64,000 bases of DNA from Micrasema longulum (Eukaryota > Arthropoda > Insecta > Trichoptera > Brachycentridae). The stretch lies in the NCBI GenBank assembly GCA_022494885.1, contig JAGVSM010003801.1:1-64000 (forward strand), read 5' to 3'. The position numbers and the translations under genes were made by a program. Shown piece by piece: positions 1 through 10,800 of this stretch; the stretch's first letter is position 1; each line of letters opens with the position of its first letter. The notes beneath the pieces were generated by a model. That model was not told where the DNA came from and made no database searches. It worked only from the letters and a program-made list of their open reading frames with translations.

Positions 1-6
1 GACAGG

Positions 7-3000
7 ATGGCCGCAGCATTCGTGAGGGCACTGAAGGACGGTGATTCGACTGGAGTGACGTCGCAGCCACGAAGTGATGACCCAAGGATGACGTCATTCA
101 TCGCGAGGCAGACTGGTGCGAGAGACCTGCCGCAGTTCTCCGGGGATCCGCTAGAGTGGCGGATTTTTAAATCGCAGTTCAACCAGTCTACGGAGATGTG
201 CGCATTATCCAATGCAGAAAACATCATACGGCTGCAGAGATCACTCACAGGACGGGCCAGACAGACTGTATCGGCCCTACTCGTGGACCCGGGCAGGGTT
301 CCCGAGATCATGAAGATGTTGGAATCCGCGTTCGGACACCCTGAGCTCGTCGTGGAGACGGTCTTGGAACGGGTGCGGAGGATTCCGAAGCTGCCAGACA
401 ACGCGTCCGCGGAAGCCGTGACGGATTACGACGTCGCAGTGAGGAACGTCGTCGCGACCGTCGAAGGATTCGACGGTGAACACCTTTCTTCGCCGAAGCT
501 TCTCTGGGAAATGGTAGGGAAGCTTCCCTACACGCACCGATGGATGTGGATTACGTCGCGCATCGGGACGAAGAGAAAAGCGAAGTTAAGTGAATTAGCC
601 GACTGGCTAAAGGACGTGACGGGCGTGATACCTAACGCCGGGTGCCTCGATATCAACACAGGCCCCGTCAGGGCTGAAAGGACTCGCGCCTCTAAAGGAC
701 ACGTGCTGCTGAACGTACACAGTGAAAGTGAAAAATGCGCAAAGTGCAACGGAACACACAAGCTCGACGTGTGCCGCGAATATTCGGGGCTTGGCGTGAA
801 AGACAAGTGGGCATTTGTGCGCGATTTAAGACTGTGTTTCCTGTGCTCGGGGAAACGCTGCCGAACGTCGAAACGCCGGGCGACGAGGTGCAACGTAGAC
901 GAGTGCGGAGGAAGGCACCATCGCACACTACATACGCCGCGCGCCCAGTCGACGGATGAGAATGTGTTACACGTATCGCGGAAGGAGGGCTCGGTCGCCC
1001 TTAAAGTGTTACCTGTGACTCTCAGTGGACCGAAAGGTCGAGTAAATACATACGCGTTACTAGACGAAGGTTCAACTATCACACTCCTGGAAGAAGAGGT
1101 CGCCGACGCGATCGGAGCGCGCGGTCCACAGGCCGGTATACAAGTCACGGGTATAGCCGGAATCGCCGCGAGCGATGCGTCATCGCGACGCGTAAAAGTG
1201 ATAATAAAAGGCGACGCCGGCGCTTATGAAGCGATCGCCTACACAGTTAAGACACTCAACTTGCCGACACAAAAAGTTAAAAGTTGCGACAACTCGGCGC
1301 GGGAAGTGACAGTGAGACCTAAGATGCTTATAGGCCTCGATAACGCCGAGTTAATAGTGCCGCATAGCCGGGCGGAGTTTCGAAGTGACGGCGTCATCAT
1401 AAGTGATACGCCGCTTGGCCGCGTCGCGTTTGGCCGACACGTGAGTCATAACGATAATAACGCGAGTGCACCTACGGGTGAAAAATATAACGAAGATAAG
1501 TCAGTTTCTAATGGCATAGTGAAAACGGTCCTAGTGAGTGCTAAAGGACCGTCGCGTGATGACGCGATAAGTGAATTAGTGAAATTTAACTTCAAAGTGG
1601 ATTCGATCGGAATCACGACCGCGCCGCGGATATGTGCCGCAGAAAAAAAAGCGCTGGATATAATGCATAACTCCACAAAGCAGCTTCCCACAGGCCGGTG
1701 GGAAACGGGCCTGCTATGGAGTTCAGACAACGCATCGCTCCCCTACAACCGAGAAGCGGCAGAAAAACGCCTCTACTCGTTAGAAAGAAAATTAAAAAAG
1801 AACCCGGTACTTGAAGTTGCGTACCGGGCTAAAATCAGCGAGTATGAGGAAAAGGGATACGCCGTTGAGTTATCCAGGGAAGAAGAGGCGCGAGAAAACC
1901 CAAGGAAATGGTTCCTGCCTCATTTTTCGGTATGCAATCCGAACAAGGTTGGGAAAATTCGGGTTGTGTTCGACGCGGCGAGCCCTCACAGAGGTGTGTG
2001 CCTCAACGACCACTTACTGACGGGACCGGACTTGCTCACGGCACTAGTGGGGAAAATACAGAGGTTCCGAGAGGGTGGCGTAGCTATTGCCGCCGATATA
2101 AAGGAGATGTTTCTCCGCATAAAGATGACACCCGATGACACGATGTCACAATTGTTTTTGTGGCGTCGAAAACCGAACGAAGCAGTGAGGACCTTCGCTT
2201 TCACATCCATGATGTTCGGAGCCAGGTGTTCTCCGAGCAGCGCCCAGTACGTCAGAGACCGCGTGGCCGCGGCGAATGCTGAATCATTCCCGGAAGCAGC
2301 GCGGGTTGTACACGAGAAAATGTACATGGACGATTATTTGGACGCCGTGGATTCGACTGCGGAGGCTGCAAAATTGGTGAAAGACGTCACGGCCCTCCTG
2401 CTGACGGGGGGCTTTGAAATGACGGGATGGGCATCAAACAACGCCAAGGCATTGTGCTCGGTCCGCGACGAGGATCGAGCCAAGACGGCTATCATCATTG
2501 GCGAGGCCGCCACTACGGAACGAGTACTAGGCGTGCGGTGGGACCCGCACGCAGACTATCTAGTATTCAAGTATAACCAAGAGGGCGGTGACGAACCTGA
2601 ATGGCCTACAAAGAGGCAGATGTTGGGAGCCGCCATGAGGGTCTTCGATCCAATGGGATTTATTGGATGCATAACAGTGAGGGCTAAAATACTGTTACAA
2701 GCCGTGTGGCGGTCGAACATACAATGGGACGAGGCTTTGAAACTAGAACACGTGCAGAGATGGCGCGAATGGCGGCAGTTACTAGCCGAAAGTACCTGCG
2801 CAATACCGAGGTGTTGTATCAACAGGAAGGCGGAGGAAATAACAATGCACGTCTTCAGCGATGCCTCGGAACAAGCCTGCTGTGCGGTGGCATATTTTGT
2901 GCACAGGGCGGGCACTAGCTTTATTATGAGCAAATGTAAAGTAGCGCCGCTAAAGCCTTTATCGATACCGCGTCTAGAACTTCAGGCGGCGCTACTCGCC

Positions 3001-4890
3001 GCGCGGTTAGCGGCAAGTATAAAGAGGGAAAGCCGCATGAAAATTAAAAGAACTATATTCTGGACGGACTCGAGCACGGTTCTATCCTGGATACGCACAG
3101 ACCCGTTGAAGTATTCAACGTTCGTAGCGAACCGACTCGGGGAGATCGATGAAATCGCCGGAATAAACGGTTGGCGCTGGGTACCGACAAAACAAAACCC
3201 GGCGGACATCGGAACGCGAGATACACAGCCACTCGATCTGTCTTCGAACGGCATGTGGTTCCGGGGCCCAGATTTCCTCTCCCGGCCGGAGAGTGAATGG
3301 CCTCAGGAAAAAGGGACAATCTCGCCTCCTGAAGACGCGCTGGAGATAAGACCACCGCGTCACTTTGTGGGCCATTGCCACACGACGACAGGACTCCCGG
3401 ACGTATCCCGCTTTTCATCGTGGGTCCGACTTATACGGACGACGGCCTGGGTTATGAGGTTCGTCGGACGTTGCCGCCGTCCCAGACAACGTGACGAGCC
3501 CGAGAAGCCGGGAGGTGACTTCGAACTCCGGGCCGAAGAATTGAATAAAGCCGAAGAAATATGGGTGCGCCTGTCACAGAGGCGTGCCTTCGGCAAAGAA
3601 ATAGAATGCCTACAACGGGGAGAGGCCCTACCGCCCGGAGGACGGCTACGCGCTGTCACGCCGTTTGTTGATGGAAGCGGCATACTGCGTATGGGAACCA
3701 GACTACAAAGGATAGATGACCAGAACGTGAATGCCCCGCCAATACTGGACGGTGGGGATGAATATTGCAGACTGATGATAAGTTACCAGCACGCAGCATC
3801 AGGACATCCAGGGACGGAGCGCACGATAAGCGATATCAGGTCGGGCTACTTTGTCGTGCGCCTCCGTACGACGCTGCGAGGGATCATCAGGAGCTGCCGG
3901 GCGTGCCGCATGCTGAGATGCATTCCGAAGCCGCCACTGATGGGACAGCTGCCGGCGGCCAGGCTGGCTAGCGGGGAGCGGCCGTTCACTCACTGCGGCC
4001 TCGATTTCTTCGGACCGATGACCGTGACACTGGGACGGCGCACTGAGAAAAGGTACGGTGCGCTCTTCACGTGCATGACAACGCGGGCGGTGCATATGGA
4101 GTTGGCATACTCCCTATCCGCGGACTCGGCTATAATGGCTCTAAGAAGGATGGCCGCTAGGCGTGGTCACCCCGCGGTATTGTACACAGATAACGGTACA
4201 AATTTCCACGGGGCCGATCGCGAGATGAACGCGGCCATAAAGGAGCTAAGCCGAGATGAGAAAATGCTCGGTGAACTAAGCGCCAGAAGGGTGGAGTGGA
4301 AGTTCATTCCCGCCTCCTCACCACACCTGGGAGGCGCCTGGGAGCGCCTAGTAAGATCAGTGAAGGTAGCGCTAAGCGCTACTATAAAAGCGCGTTCCCC
4401 ACGGGAAGAGACACTGATAACGGCGCTAGCTGAGGCGGAATACAGCGTCAACAGCCGCCCGCTAACACATGTGTCTGTGGACCCGAAAGATGAGGAGCCG
4501 TTGACTCCTAACCACTTCTTGCTGGGATCAGCTGGCGGTTTACAGCCTTTGGTCCATTATAGTAAGGCGGAGGAGGCCACTTGCCTTAGGAAACAGTGGC
4601 GAGTGGCCCAACAGATGGCGGACATCTTCTGGCGACGGTGGGTGCGAGAATATCTGCCCACGCTGGCGCAGAGACCGAAATGGAGGGACCCGGCAACGCC
4701 CATACAAGAGGGAGACCTGGTATTAATAGCGGACCCAAAGCTGCCACGCAACACATGGCCCCGAGGACGAGTCACGAGGGCCAGCCCGGCAGCCGATGGA
4801 CAAGTCCGCGTGGTGCAGGTCAAGACGGCGACCGGGACCTACACGAGACCAGCAGTCAAGGTGGCGGTCTTCGCCGAAGGGGGCCACTAG
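7..4890 (+). CDS. BEL/Pao Gag-Pol polyprotein (Gag, protease, RT, RNase H, integrase)
   Basis: This encodes the polyprotein that packages, reverse-transcribes and integrates the element. Order seen: a Gag DUF1759-type region (about residues 41-190), a Cys/His-rich nucleic-acid-binding stretch (about 243-310), and a retropepsin-like protease with an LLDEGS motif at Asp353, where the usual residue after Asp is Ser or Thr. Then come a Pao-type reverse transcriptase with YMDD at 773-776, RNase H with acidic residues near 952, 991 and 1021, and an H2C2 zinc-binding region (about 1260-1305). The integrase core has Asp1333, Asp1395 and Glu1446, and a DUF5641-like tail follows. The first ATG in view is at 7, but the frame is open to the window edge, so the true start may be upstream. 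At 1627 residues it is close to full length for the clade. Every catalytic motif looks intact. Confidence 0.95.
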   Translation: MAAAFVRALKDGDSTGVTSQPRSDDPRMTSFIARQTGARDLPQFSGDPLEWRIFKSQFNQSTEMCALSNAENIIRLQRSLTGRARQTVSALLVDPGRVPEIMKMLESAFGHPELVVETVLERVRRIPKLPDNASAEAVTDYDVAVRNVVATVEGFDGEHLSSPKLLWEMVGKLPYTHRWMWITSRIGTKRKAKLSELADWLKDVTGVIPNAGCLDINTGPVRAERTRASKGHVLLNVHSESEKCAKCNGTHKLDVCREYSGLGVKDKWAFVRDLRLCFLCSGKRCRTSKRRATRCNVDECGGRHHRTLHTPRAQSTDENVLHVSRKEGSVALKVLPVTLSGPKGRVNTYALLDEGSTITLLEEEVADAIGARGPQAGIQVTGIAGIAASDASSRRVKVIIKGDAGAYEAIAYTVKTLNLPTQKVKSCDNSAREVTVRPKMLIGLDNAELIVPHSRAEFRSDGVIISDTPLGRVAFGRHVSHNDNNASAPTGEKYNEDKSVSNGIVKTVLVSAKGPSRDDAISELVKFNFKVDSIGITTAPRICAAEKKALDIMHNSTKQLPTGRWETGLLWSSDNASLPYNREAAEKRLYSLERKLKKNPVLEVAYRAKISEYEEKGYAVELSREEEARENPRKWFLPHFSVCNPNKVGKIRVVFDAASPHRGVCLNDHLLTGPDLLTALVGKIQRFREGGVAIAADIKEMFLRIKMTPDDTMSQLFLWRRKPNEAVRTFAFTSMMFGARCSPSSAQYVRDRVAAANAESFPEAARVVHEKMYMDDYLDAVDSTAEAAKLVKDVTALLLTGGFEMTGWASNNAKALCSVRDEDRAKTAIIIGEAATTERVLGVRWDPHADYLVFKYNQEGGDEPEWPTKRQMLGAAMRVFDPMGFIGCITVRAKILLQAVWRSNIQWDEALKLEHVQRWREWRQLLAESTCAIPRCCINRKAEEITMHVFSDASEQACCAVAYFVHRAGTSFIMSKCKVAPLKPLSIPRLELQAALLAARLAASIKRESRMKIKRTIFWTDSSTVLSWIRTDPLKYSTFVANRLGEIDEIAGINGWRWVPTKQNPADIGTRDTQPLDLSSNGMWFRGPDFLSRPESEWPQEKGTISPPEDALEIRPPRHFVGHCHTTTGLPDVSRFSSWVRLIRTTAWVMRFVGRCRRPRQRDEPEKPGGDFELRAEELNKAEEIWVRLSQRRAFGKEIECLQRGEALPPGGRLRAVTPFVDGSGILRMGTRLQRIDDQNVNAPPILDGGDEYCRLMISYQHAASGHPGTERTISDIRSGYFVVRLRTTLRGIIRSCRACRMLRCIPKPPLMGQLPAARLASGERPFTHCGLDFFGPMTVTLGRRTEKRYGALFTCMTTRAVHMELAYSLSADSAIMALRRMAARRGHPAVLYTDNGTNFHGADREMNAAIKELSRDEKMLGELSARRVEWKFIPASSPHLGGAWERLVRSVKVALSATIKARSPREETLITALAEAEYSVNSRPLTHVSVDPKDEEPLTPNHFLLGSAGGLQPLVHYSKAEEATCLRKQWRVAQQMADIFWRRWVREYLPTLAQRPKWRDPATPIQEGDLVLIADPKLPRNTWPRGRVTRASPAADGQVRVVQVKTATGTYTRPAVKVAVFAEGGH

Positions 4891-4942
4891 CAGCCGAAGG
4901 ACGTCCGGATGCTTCAGCGCAGCGGAGACTGCACCGGGGGAG

Positions 4943-5698
4943 TGTTACGGACGTCAAACGGAAAGCGGCCCTTGTAGGGACCGCCCCTGCGCTATATTAA
5001 AATGTTTAGACTTAGGGATCTCGGTATGTGTTAGAAATGAGCTGCCCCTCCAATAAAGACTAGTATTTGTCACTTTCGGGGGTGGCCTTTTCCATACCGA
5101 GACATTTAGAATAGGCCTTTAGTTACAAATTAGTTTTAAGTATATTTTTGAATGTGCATCGTTTCGCGCTGCGTTGCCGCCGCAAGAATGTCGTGAGAAC
5201 TGGAGGGGGTAGTGCCTATATACGTGGAGGGAGGGAGACGGATGGAGCGGGCGTGCGGCCTCCTCTATCGCTCTCTCTCTCTCCGCGCGGCATACGACGG
5301 CAAGACCCGCTCGGCGGGGTGAATGGTGGGGCACGTAGCGCGAACGGTATATAACGTGTACAAATGAAAATAAATGACACTTCTTCTCTGACGTTTGGTT
5401 TTTACTCATCTCTACTCGCTTCTCCCCGACCCGGCTTTCTACTCGATTCTTCTTCACGTCGCTTGACACCTTCGCTTCACCCTGGACTTGGATTTTGGAC
5501 TTCTCTCCCTACGGATTCCTGACCACGGCGAACCGGCAACTTCAACCTGAAATAAGAGGCCCTTCTGAGGACATCTCCGGCCCTGACGAGTTAGACAAGA
5601 TCGCCTAGCCTCCGCTGCCTTACAACCAGTGGATCGGGACGTGTGCGTTAGTGACTGCAGCGGAACCACAACACGACGCCGGTAGCGCGTTAGCTACA
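4943..5698 (+). repeat. Probable 3' LTR of the BEL/Pao element
   Basis: It starts with TGTTAC directly after a G-rich purine tract and I place its end at TAGCTACA, where base composition drops to the AT-rich host level. It holds a TATA-like box and possible AATAAA signals. The right border is inferred, because the other LTR is not available for comparison. Confidence 0.7.
5348..5354 (+). promoter_or_regulatory. TATA-like box inside the LTR
   Basis: TATATAA in an otherwise GC-rich part of the LTR. An AATAAA follows about 15 bases later at 5369, so this may mark the U3/R region. Function is inferred from position only. Confidence 0.4.
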
Positions 5699-6480
5699 CT
5701 ATGTAGTAAACTGTTGTCGTGTAAAGATGGTTATATTGAAATTGGACTAACCAGGAATTTAAATGTATAGGTTAAAAATAAATGCTTTTTTTCTCCTACA
5801 TGTTAATAGATAAAATTTGTGTACTGTATATGAAATTTGGTCTACAGTTACATATCAATTGGTTATCTTTTTTATGATTATTTTAGTTTATATTGCTTAT
5901 TATATTAATGATAATTAGGTTGAATAGATCAACTACGTTTTTTTTTATTATTATTATGTTGACTTTGTTAAATAACAAATTTAAGGCATGTTTTACTTTT
6001 TGTTAAATGTTTCCTTTGGCACGGGACACCCCAGTGAGGTAACATTATTCTGTATAAAAAAAATAATTCAAACATTGAAAAAGTATTACTAAATAAATAA
6101 ATATTATGAGGAGATTTTTTACTAATTTTATAACTTAATGAACTGTGACAGATGTTCGAATATTATATGAGAAATGTCGACAATACTGATTGAATGAAGC
6201 CGTTACAATAATTGAGTAGAATTTACGTTTTGAGTCGAGTGTCGATAACTACGTTGCGTTACACGTCTAGTACTAGCACTGAACGGGGAAAGTCTGGTTT
6301 TGGTTTCCGTTTTGTAGCGGTTGGTAACGTGTTAGTTTTGTTAATGTGGAGGGACTGGCATTTGGTATTGCCAGTGTCCATAACCCAAACATCCGTGAGT
6401 CCACGACACTCCACGGGACCTTACAAATATTACGTGATACAAAATAATATTAAAAATCGAAACAAAGATTATTCACAATG
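5699..6480. other. Flank between BEL LTR and next repeat; no gene recognised
   Basis: AT-rich to about 6200, then a GC-richer patch (6210-6420) containing a short hairpin around 6355-6382 (ACTGGCA/TGCCAGT). An 89-codon frame in this patch contains a chance GPY motif but has no other similarity to the missing N-terminus of the receptor. I assign nothing here. Confidence 0.4.
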
Positions 6481-7075
6481 ACCTTTCGACAATGATATAA
6501 TCACATTTTTAAAAAAAATACAGTTTAAAGACCGACCAGCAAAGTTTCTAAATAAAAATCATACGTATTTTTTATTTCATTTTTTTTATTGAAATAAACG
6601 GCACTTAGTGCCTTTTACATATTAGTTACAAATACAATTAAATATACATACATGTAAGCATAATTATAAGTAATACGGAGCATTTAAAACCATATTATTA
6701 ATTAACACATTAAGAAAGTCTAAAAAAAATAAACCATATAAAATAATAAAATATTACCAGTGATAGAATTATCGATAAAAAAAAGATAATTTGGTATTAG
6801 AAATACTTTAAACCAGTTAAAAAAAAACTAAGAAAACAATTTTGAATAACATTAAACGAAAAAAAAATGTATATTTTATTATTATAATTATTTGTATTAT
6901 ATTATTAAATTGTGTTACAACAACAGGATGTGTTTATGTGTATTTGTATGAGAGTAAGTGTAAATGTGTGTTTATGTGTATTAGTGTGGTAATAACTGTT
7001 CAGGAGTGTGCATCATTAAATAGTAAGTGGGATCGTATCGCAGCCAGAAATAATAAGTCTTTATTTATTTTTAAA
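6481..7075 (+). repeat. Dispersed repeat, copy 1, split by an insert
   Basis: The two ends (6481-6570 and about 6895-7060) match a continuous stretch at 23750-23990, including the GTGTTTATGTGTAT-rich block and the shared end AGTAAGTGGGATCG. The middle (about 6572-6890) is absent from the second copy. It looks like a separate minus-strand insert with a GGCACT...AGTGCC hairpin. Confidence 0.6.
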
Positions 7076-7464
7076 TAAATTTAAATAACCTTTCCCGAGA
7101 ACCTACCTCTCTGCGCCTAATAAGTAAAATAGTGATATGGGAAATGGGAAATTCCAAAAACGAATATAATCATTATATTACTTCTAGCAGGAAACATGCT
7201 AGTTAATTCAGCCCCCCGGTTTTTCAAGCAAATCTCACGAACATTAATACAAGATTCAGTTTTTACCTTTATGATACACAGTGTGTAAAGTGGTAGCTTC
7301 ATAGGTTCATATCTCATTTATAAAAGTGAAAATATGTTTTAAAAAATTAATGGGGAAAGCCAAAACGAACATAATAAATTTAATATTATACAATTATAAA
7401 ATCAGCTAATCCAGGTCCTATGATCTACAAATGCCTGAACTTTCATAATCTGGCTCAAAGCACG

Positions 7465-7650
7465 GCGGCCTACGTGGTGTAGTGGTCAAGACGCTTGATT
7501 CACACACGGAAGGTTCCGGGTTCGATTCCAGGTGAGAACACAAAAATTAAATGTGATTTTTCTCCTACCTGTGTGTTCTGTGATGCAATTCGCCACTGTA
7601 ATTGGGCCTTCTACCTGTTGTGATGCAAAAAAAATGCGTATGGGTGTTAA
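7465..7650 (+). repeat. tRNA-derived SINE, family A, copy 1
   Basis: A tRNA-like head has an A-box-like GTGGTGTAGTGGTCAAG and the B box GGTTCGATTCC. It is followed by a tail shared with copies at 9345 and 61545 (CCTGTGTGTTCTGTG... and AATTGGG). It lies 60 bp upstream of a receptor exon. It does not form a full tRNA, so it is a retroposon rather than a tRNA gene. Confidence 0.75.
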
Positions 7651-7711
7651 ATTGAGTATAATATTATCATCTTCTTGAATATTTTGTAATATGAAACTCT
7701 TTCTGTTTCAG

Positions 7712-7856
7712 AGAAATAAGAACAAATAGAAACATAACTTATAATGAAAATGGTACTATGACTTACGAACCGATAACGAAAGTATATTTTATGCCAGAAA
7801 AATCTTTTGGGGATGTGTACACAGACAAAATGGTGACGATTAATATTCCTTTATTG
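7712..7856 (+). CDS. Receptor exon a (ectodomain start)
   Basis: Acceptor TTTCAG before 7712 and donor GTAAGT after 7856. The first base completes a codon from the missing upstream exon. It encodes the segment that follows the family's GPYV motif and includes NENGTMTYE and TINIPLL. It ends in phase 0. Confidence 0.9.
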
Positions 7857-10800
7857 GTAAGTAATCTTTGTTGTCTTGATTTTGAACATTACATGTTACC
7901 TCGGAGTAATAACGCTCTACCGATGATAGACACGCCAATACGGACAAAAACCATTCTAGCATTATTAATCACGAAGTAAGCTACAGTTTGCAGAAAAAAT
8001 GGGTCTTAAGTACTCAGATTGAGAATGAAAAAGTTCAGTTCTACAAGAAATTGGATATAAAAATATTTAAATTTATTTCAACAGAGAGGGAAAACATTTT
8101 TGAGAAGGGAATATGGAAGTCTAGGCATTTACAGGGCTGATGACCTGTCATTGGCTGGTTTAAGTGGCCACTTTACACACTGTGTAACATTCACTATTTT
8201 GCCTATGTTCGAACATCCATATTTCTTCAGTTCTTCAATTTGTTTATTTTAGTGAAGTTAAGGAGCTAAAACCTTTATTGTCGTGAAGAGATTAATTTAG
8301 TTAGTTAGATTAACTAGTTAGTGAAATAATATCCATATTCCCTTCTTAGGTAGGTATTCTCCATCCCTGTTGTAATTTCTAACTCTTCTATCTGTTGACT
8401 TTTGTGAAGTAAAAGAGCTGAAACCTTTATCACGTGGGTGAGATTCATCCGGCTGAACCAAATCACCTACTAGGCAACGCCTAAAAACAATTTTCCAATT
8501 TTTATACTTCTTCTTTTACCAGGTAGTAATTCAACAATGTTTGAGTATGTCCAAATGCTTGCAGACTGGCTGGATTTCCTCACTAGAGAGTTATTCATAT
8601 TTAAATTTATTTCAACGGAGAGGGAAAACATTTTTGAAAGGGGAATATGAAAGTCTAGGCATTTACAGGGCTAATGACCTGTCGTTGGCTGATTTAAGTG
8701 TCCACTTTACACACTAATAAATTTAAATATGAATAACACCCTGAGGAAGAAATCCAGCCAGTCTGCAAGCATTTGGACATACTCAAACATTGTTGGATAT
8801 AAAAATGTTATCTTAAACGCGGTAAAAAATAGAGCGTATAGTTTTATGACGATGTTTCTCGAAAATATACGAAAAAAATGGACTCCTTTAAACTATACGT
8901 CACAAGTTCTTTCGAATAAGCGAATGATAAGGTGTTGTAATAGATTTTCGTTTTCCGGGAAGCCAATTCATCGATCAGCAGAACTCACCGTAGAGAACTT
9001 CTGACGTCACAGGCGGAGAAATTTCAAAACTTTATTAATTGATGTTTTTTTTCAAGTTTTGTGATTCTGAAATTAAAACGCCTGTGACGTCTCAAGTTCT
9101 CTACGGTGAGTAATTCTGATTGGTTAGTTGGCTTCCCGGTAACCGGAAATGTATCAAATCACTCTGCTATTGGTTGATTTCGGAGAACTAGTGACGTCGT
9201 TCAAAGTAGTAAATTTTTATCACATTTTTTTTTCATACATTTTTGAGAAATTTCACTAAACAATTAAACGTTTTAATTTTCCGCGCTTATGAAAACATTA
9301 TTTATATCCAATGTCCCGTTGCACTGAAAATCCTCATTATGACGACATCCGTGGTGTAGTGGTTGAGATGCTTGACTCAAGCACGGAAGATTGGATTTCC
9401 AAAAAGAAAACTAACATTAAATATGTTTTTTTCTCAAGCCTCCGTGTTCTGTGCTATAATTAACCACTACTATAGGGACTCTTGGCCTGTCGTGGTATAT
9501 TAGTATACATAGTAGGGGCGAGCCGTGTAAAGAAGCGATTATGCGCAGCTTACCATTATATTTGACTCACCATAATAATGTTTTACTGTAACTTTATTTA
9601 CAGAAAAACAAATAAATAATTACTTTTTATTTGAAATCATTTCCACCGTTTATATTTTTATCCCAATAGAAATATTAATATTAATAAAGCGCGCCCAGCG
9701 TCTGCTGTGAGCCAAGAAACTAGCCGATTATTCCAGCTTATTTCATACAAATAAGTATACTATATTATTTTGAATGTCTTAGCCACAATGCGGGTTTTTT
9801 CTCCTAGATCAAACTTGCAGATTACACAAATTATTTGAAGATTCTTGATTTGGAAAACAGTATTTCAAACATTATTTCTTCAGGGCTATTTTTCTTTGAG
9901 ATTGTACTTTTGACATAAGACCATAATTACTTTTATGCGTCGAATTGCAGGACATATGGCGCTCAACGCGGCCATTTTTAGCACTATTAATTTCTATAAC
10001 ATTTCGACCCGTTGACATTTCAATTGAATACCTAATATTGACTGAATTCATAGTGCTTTTTTTTATTATTTTTTTAACGAGTTGTGTATTGAAGTAATAG
10101 ATAATATATCTGTATAATAAAATATATGACAAAATTACGTCGTTTGAGTTGATTTTATTGATGGGAGTTGTTGTATCACACAGAACCAGAGAAAAATATC
10201 AATTTATAGGATATTTTACTTGCATTTTATTATGTACCTTCCATGTAGGTACAAATATATGATATTTTCTTATAGCTTACTTGTAAATAAAAATAAATAA
10301 TCACCATTCTTCACTGATACAAAATATGGTAAACTGTGAAGCTGAGATATATTTTTTTATTTTTTTGTTTTATTATTATGCTACGTGAAATATTGTTCAT
10401 ACAAAATTAATTTAAGAATCCTCCTCAATAGGGAAACTTGTTAGGACTAGAGTACAGTTGTACAGTGTTCTTTTTATTTATTTACTTCAAATGTCATTCA
10501 AATATTTTTTTTATTTCTTTTGTCCTAATTTTCTTCAGCCAGATTTTGATTCCTCTTTTGAAATATAGTTTGTTATTATCGCCATTTTTAGTATTTCTCT
10601 TTCCGCACCAAATAGTGCATAGGGCACCGTATTGGTACACTAATAGCTTTTTATATTGATCATTTTTTGTTACATAAAGGTAACATGATACGTTTCAAGT
10701 GCCAGTCCAGGACCCATGAAATATTATAGTGTAAAAACACTTTTTAAATAAATATATTATGTCAACCATGTTGGGAATCGAATTTGAAGCCTCTTGCATG

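Larger units (their letters stand above)
1..5698 (+). mobile_element. BEL/Pao LTR retrotransposon, 3' part (5' LTR outside window)
   Basis: A single long Gag-Pol frame is followed by a purine-rich tract (about 4935-4942) and a probable 3' LTR that opens with TGTTAC, as BEL/Pao LTRs usually do. The 5' LTR and primer-binding site lie left of the window, so target-site duplication and insertion age cannot be judged. The frame has no stop or frameshift over 1.6 kb of codons, which suggests a fairly recent insertion. It is visibly richer in G+C than the surrounding DNA. It sits on the same strand as the receptor gene downstream, probably in one of its introns. Confidence 0.93.

Noticed and set aside
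277..4823. Many long frames opposite or shifted to the BEL Gag-Pol
   Set aside because: They are shadows of a GC-rich coding region, with no motifs of their own.
6212..6481. An 89-codon frame with a GPYKYY motif upstream of the receptor
   Set aside because: The receptor's missing part should end in a GPYV-like motif, but the surrounding residues show no membrane helix or family pattern, and no donor site follows the motif in the needed phase.
7465..7540. tRNA-like sequence with A and B boxes
   Set aside because: It does not fold into a full cloverleaf in my reading and shares non-tRNA tails with other copies, so it is a SINE.
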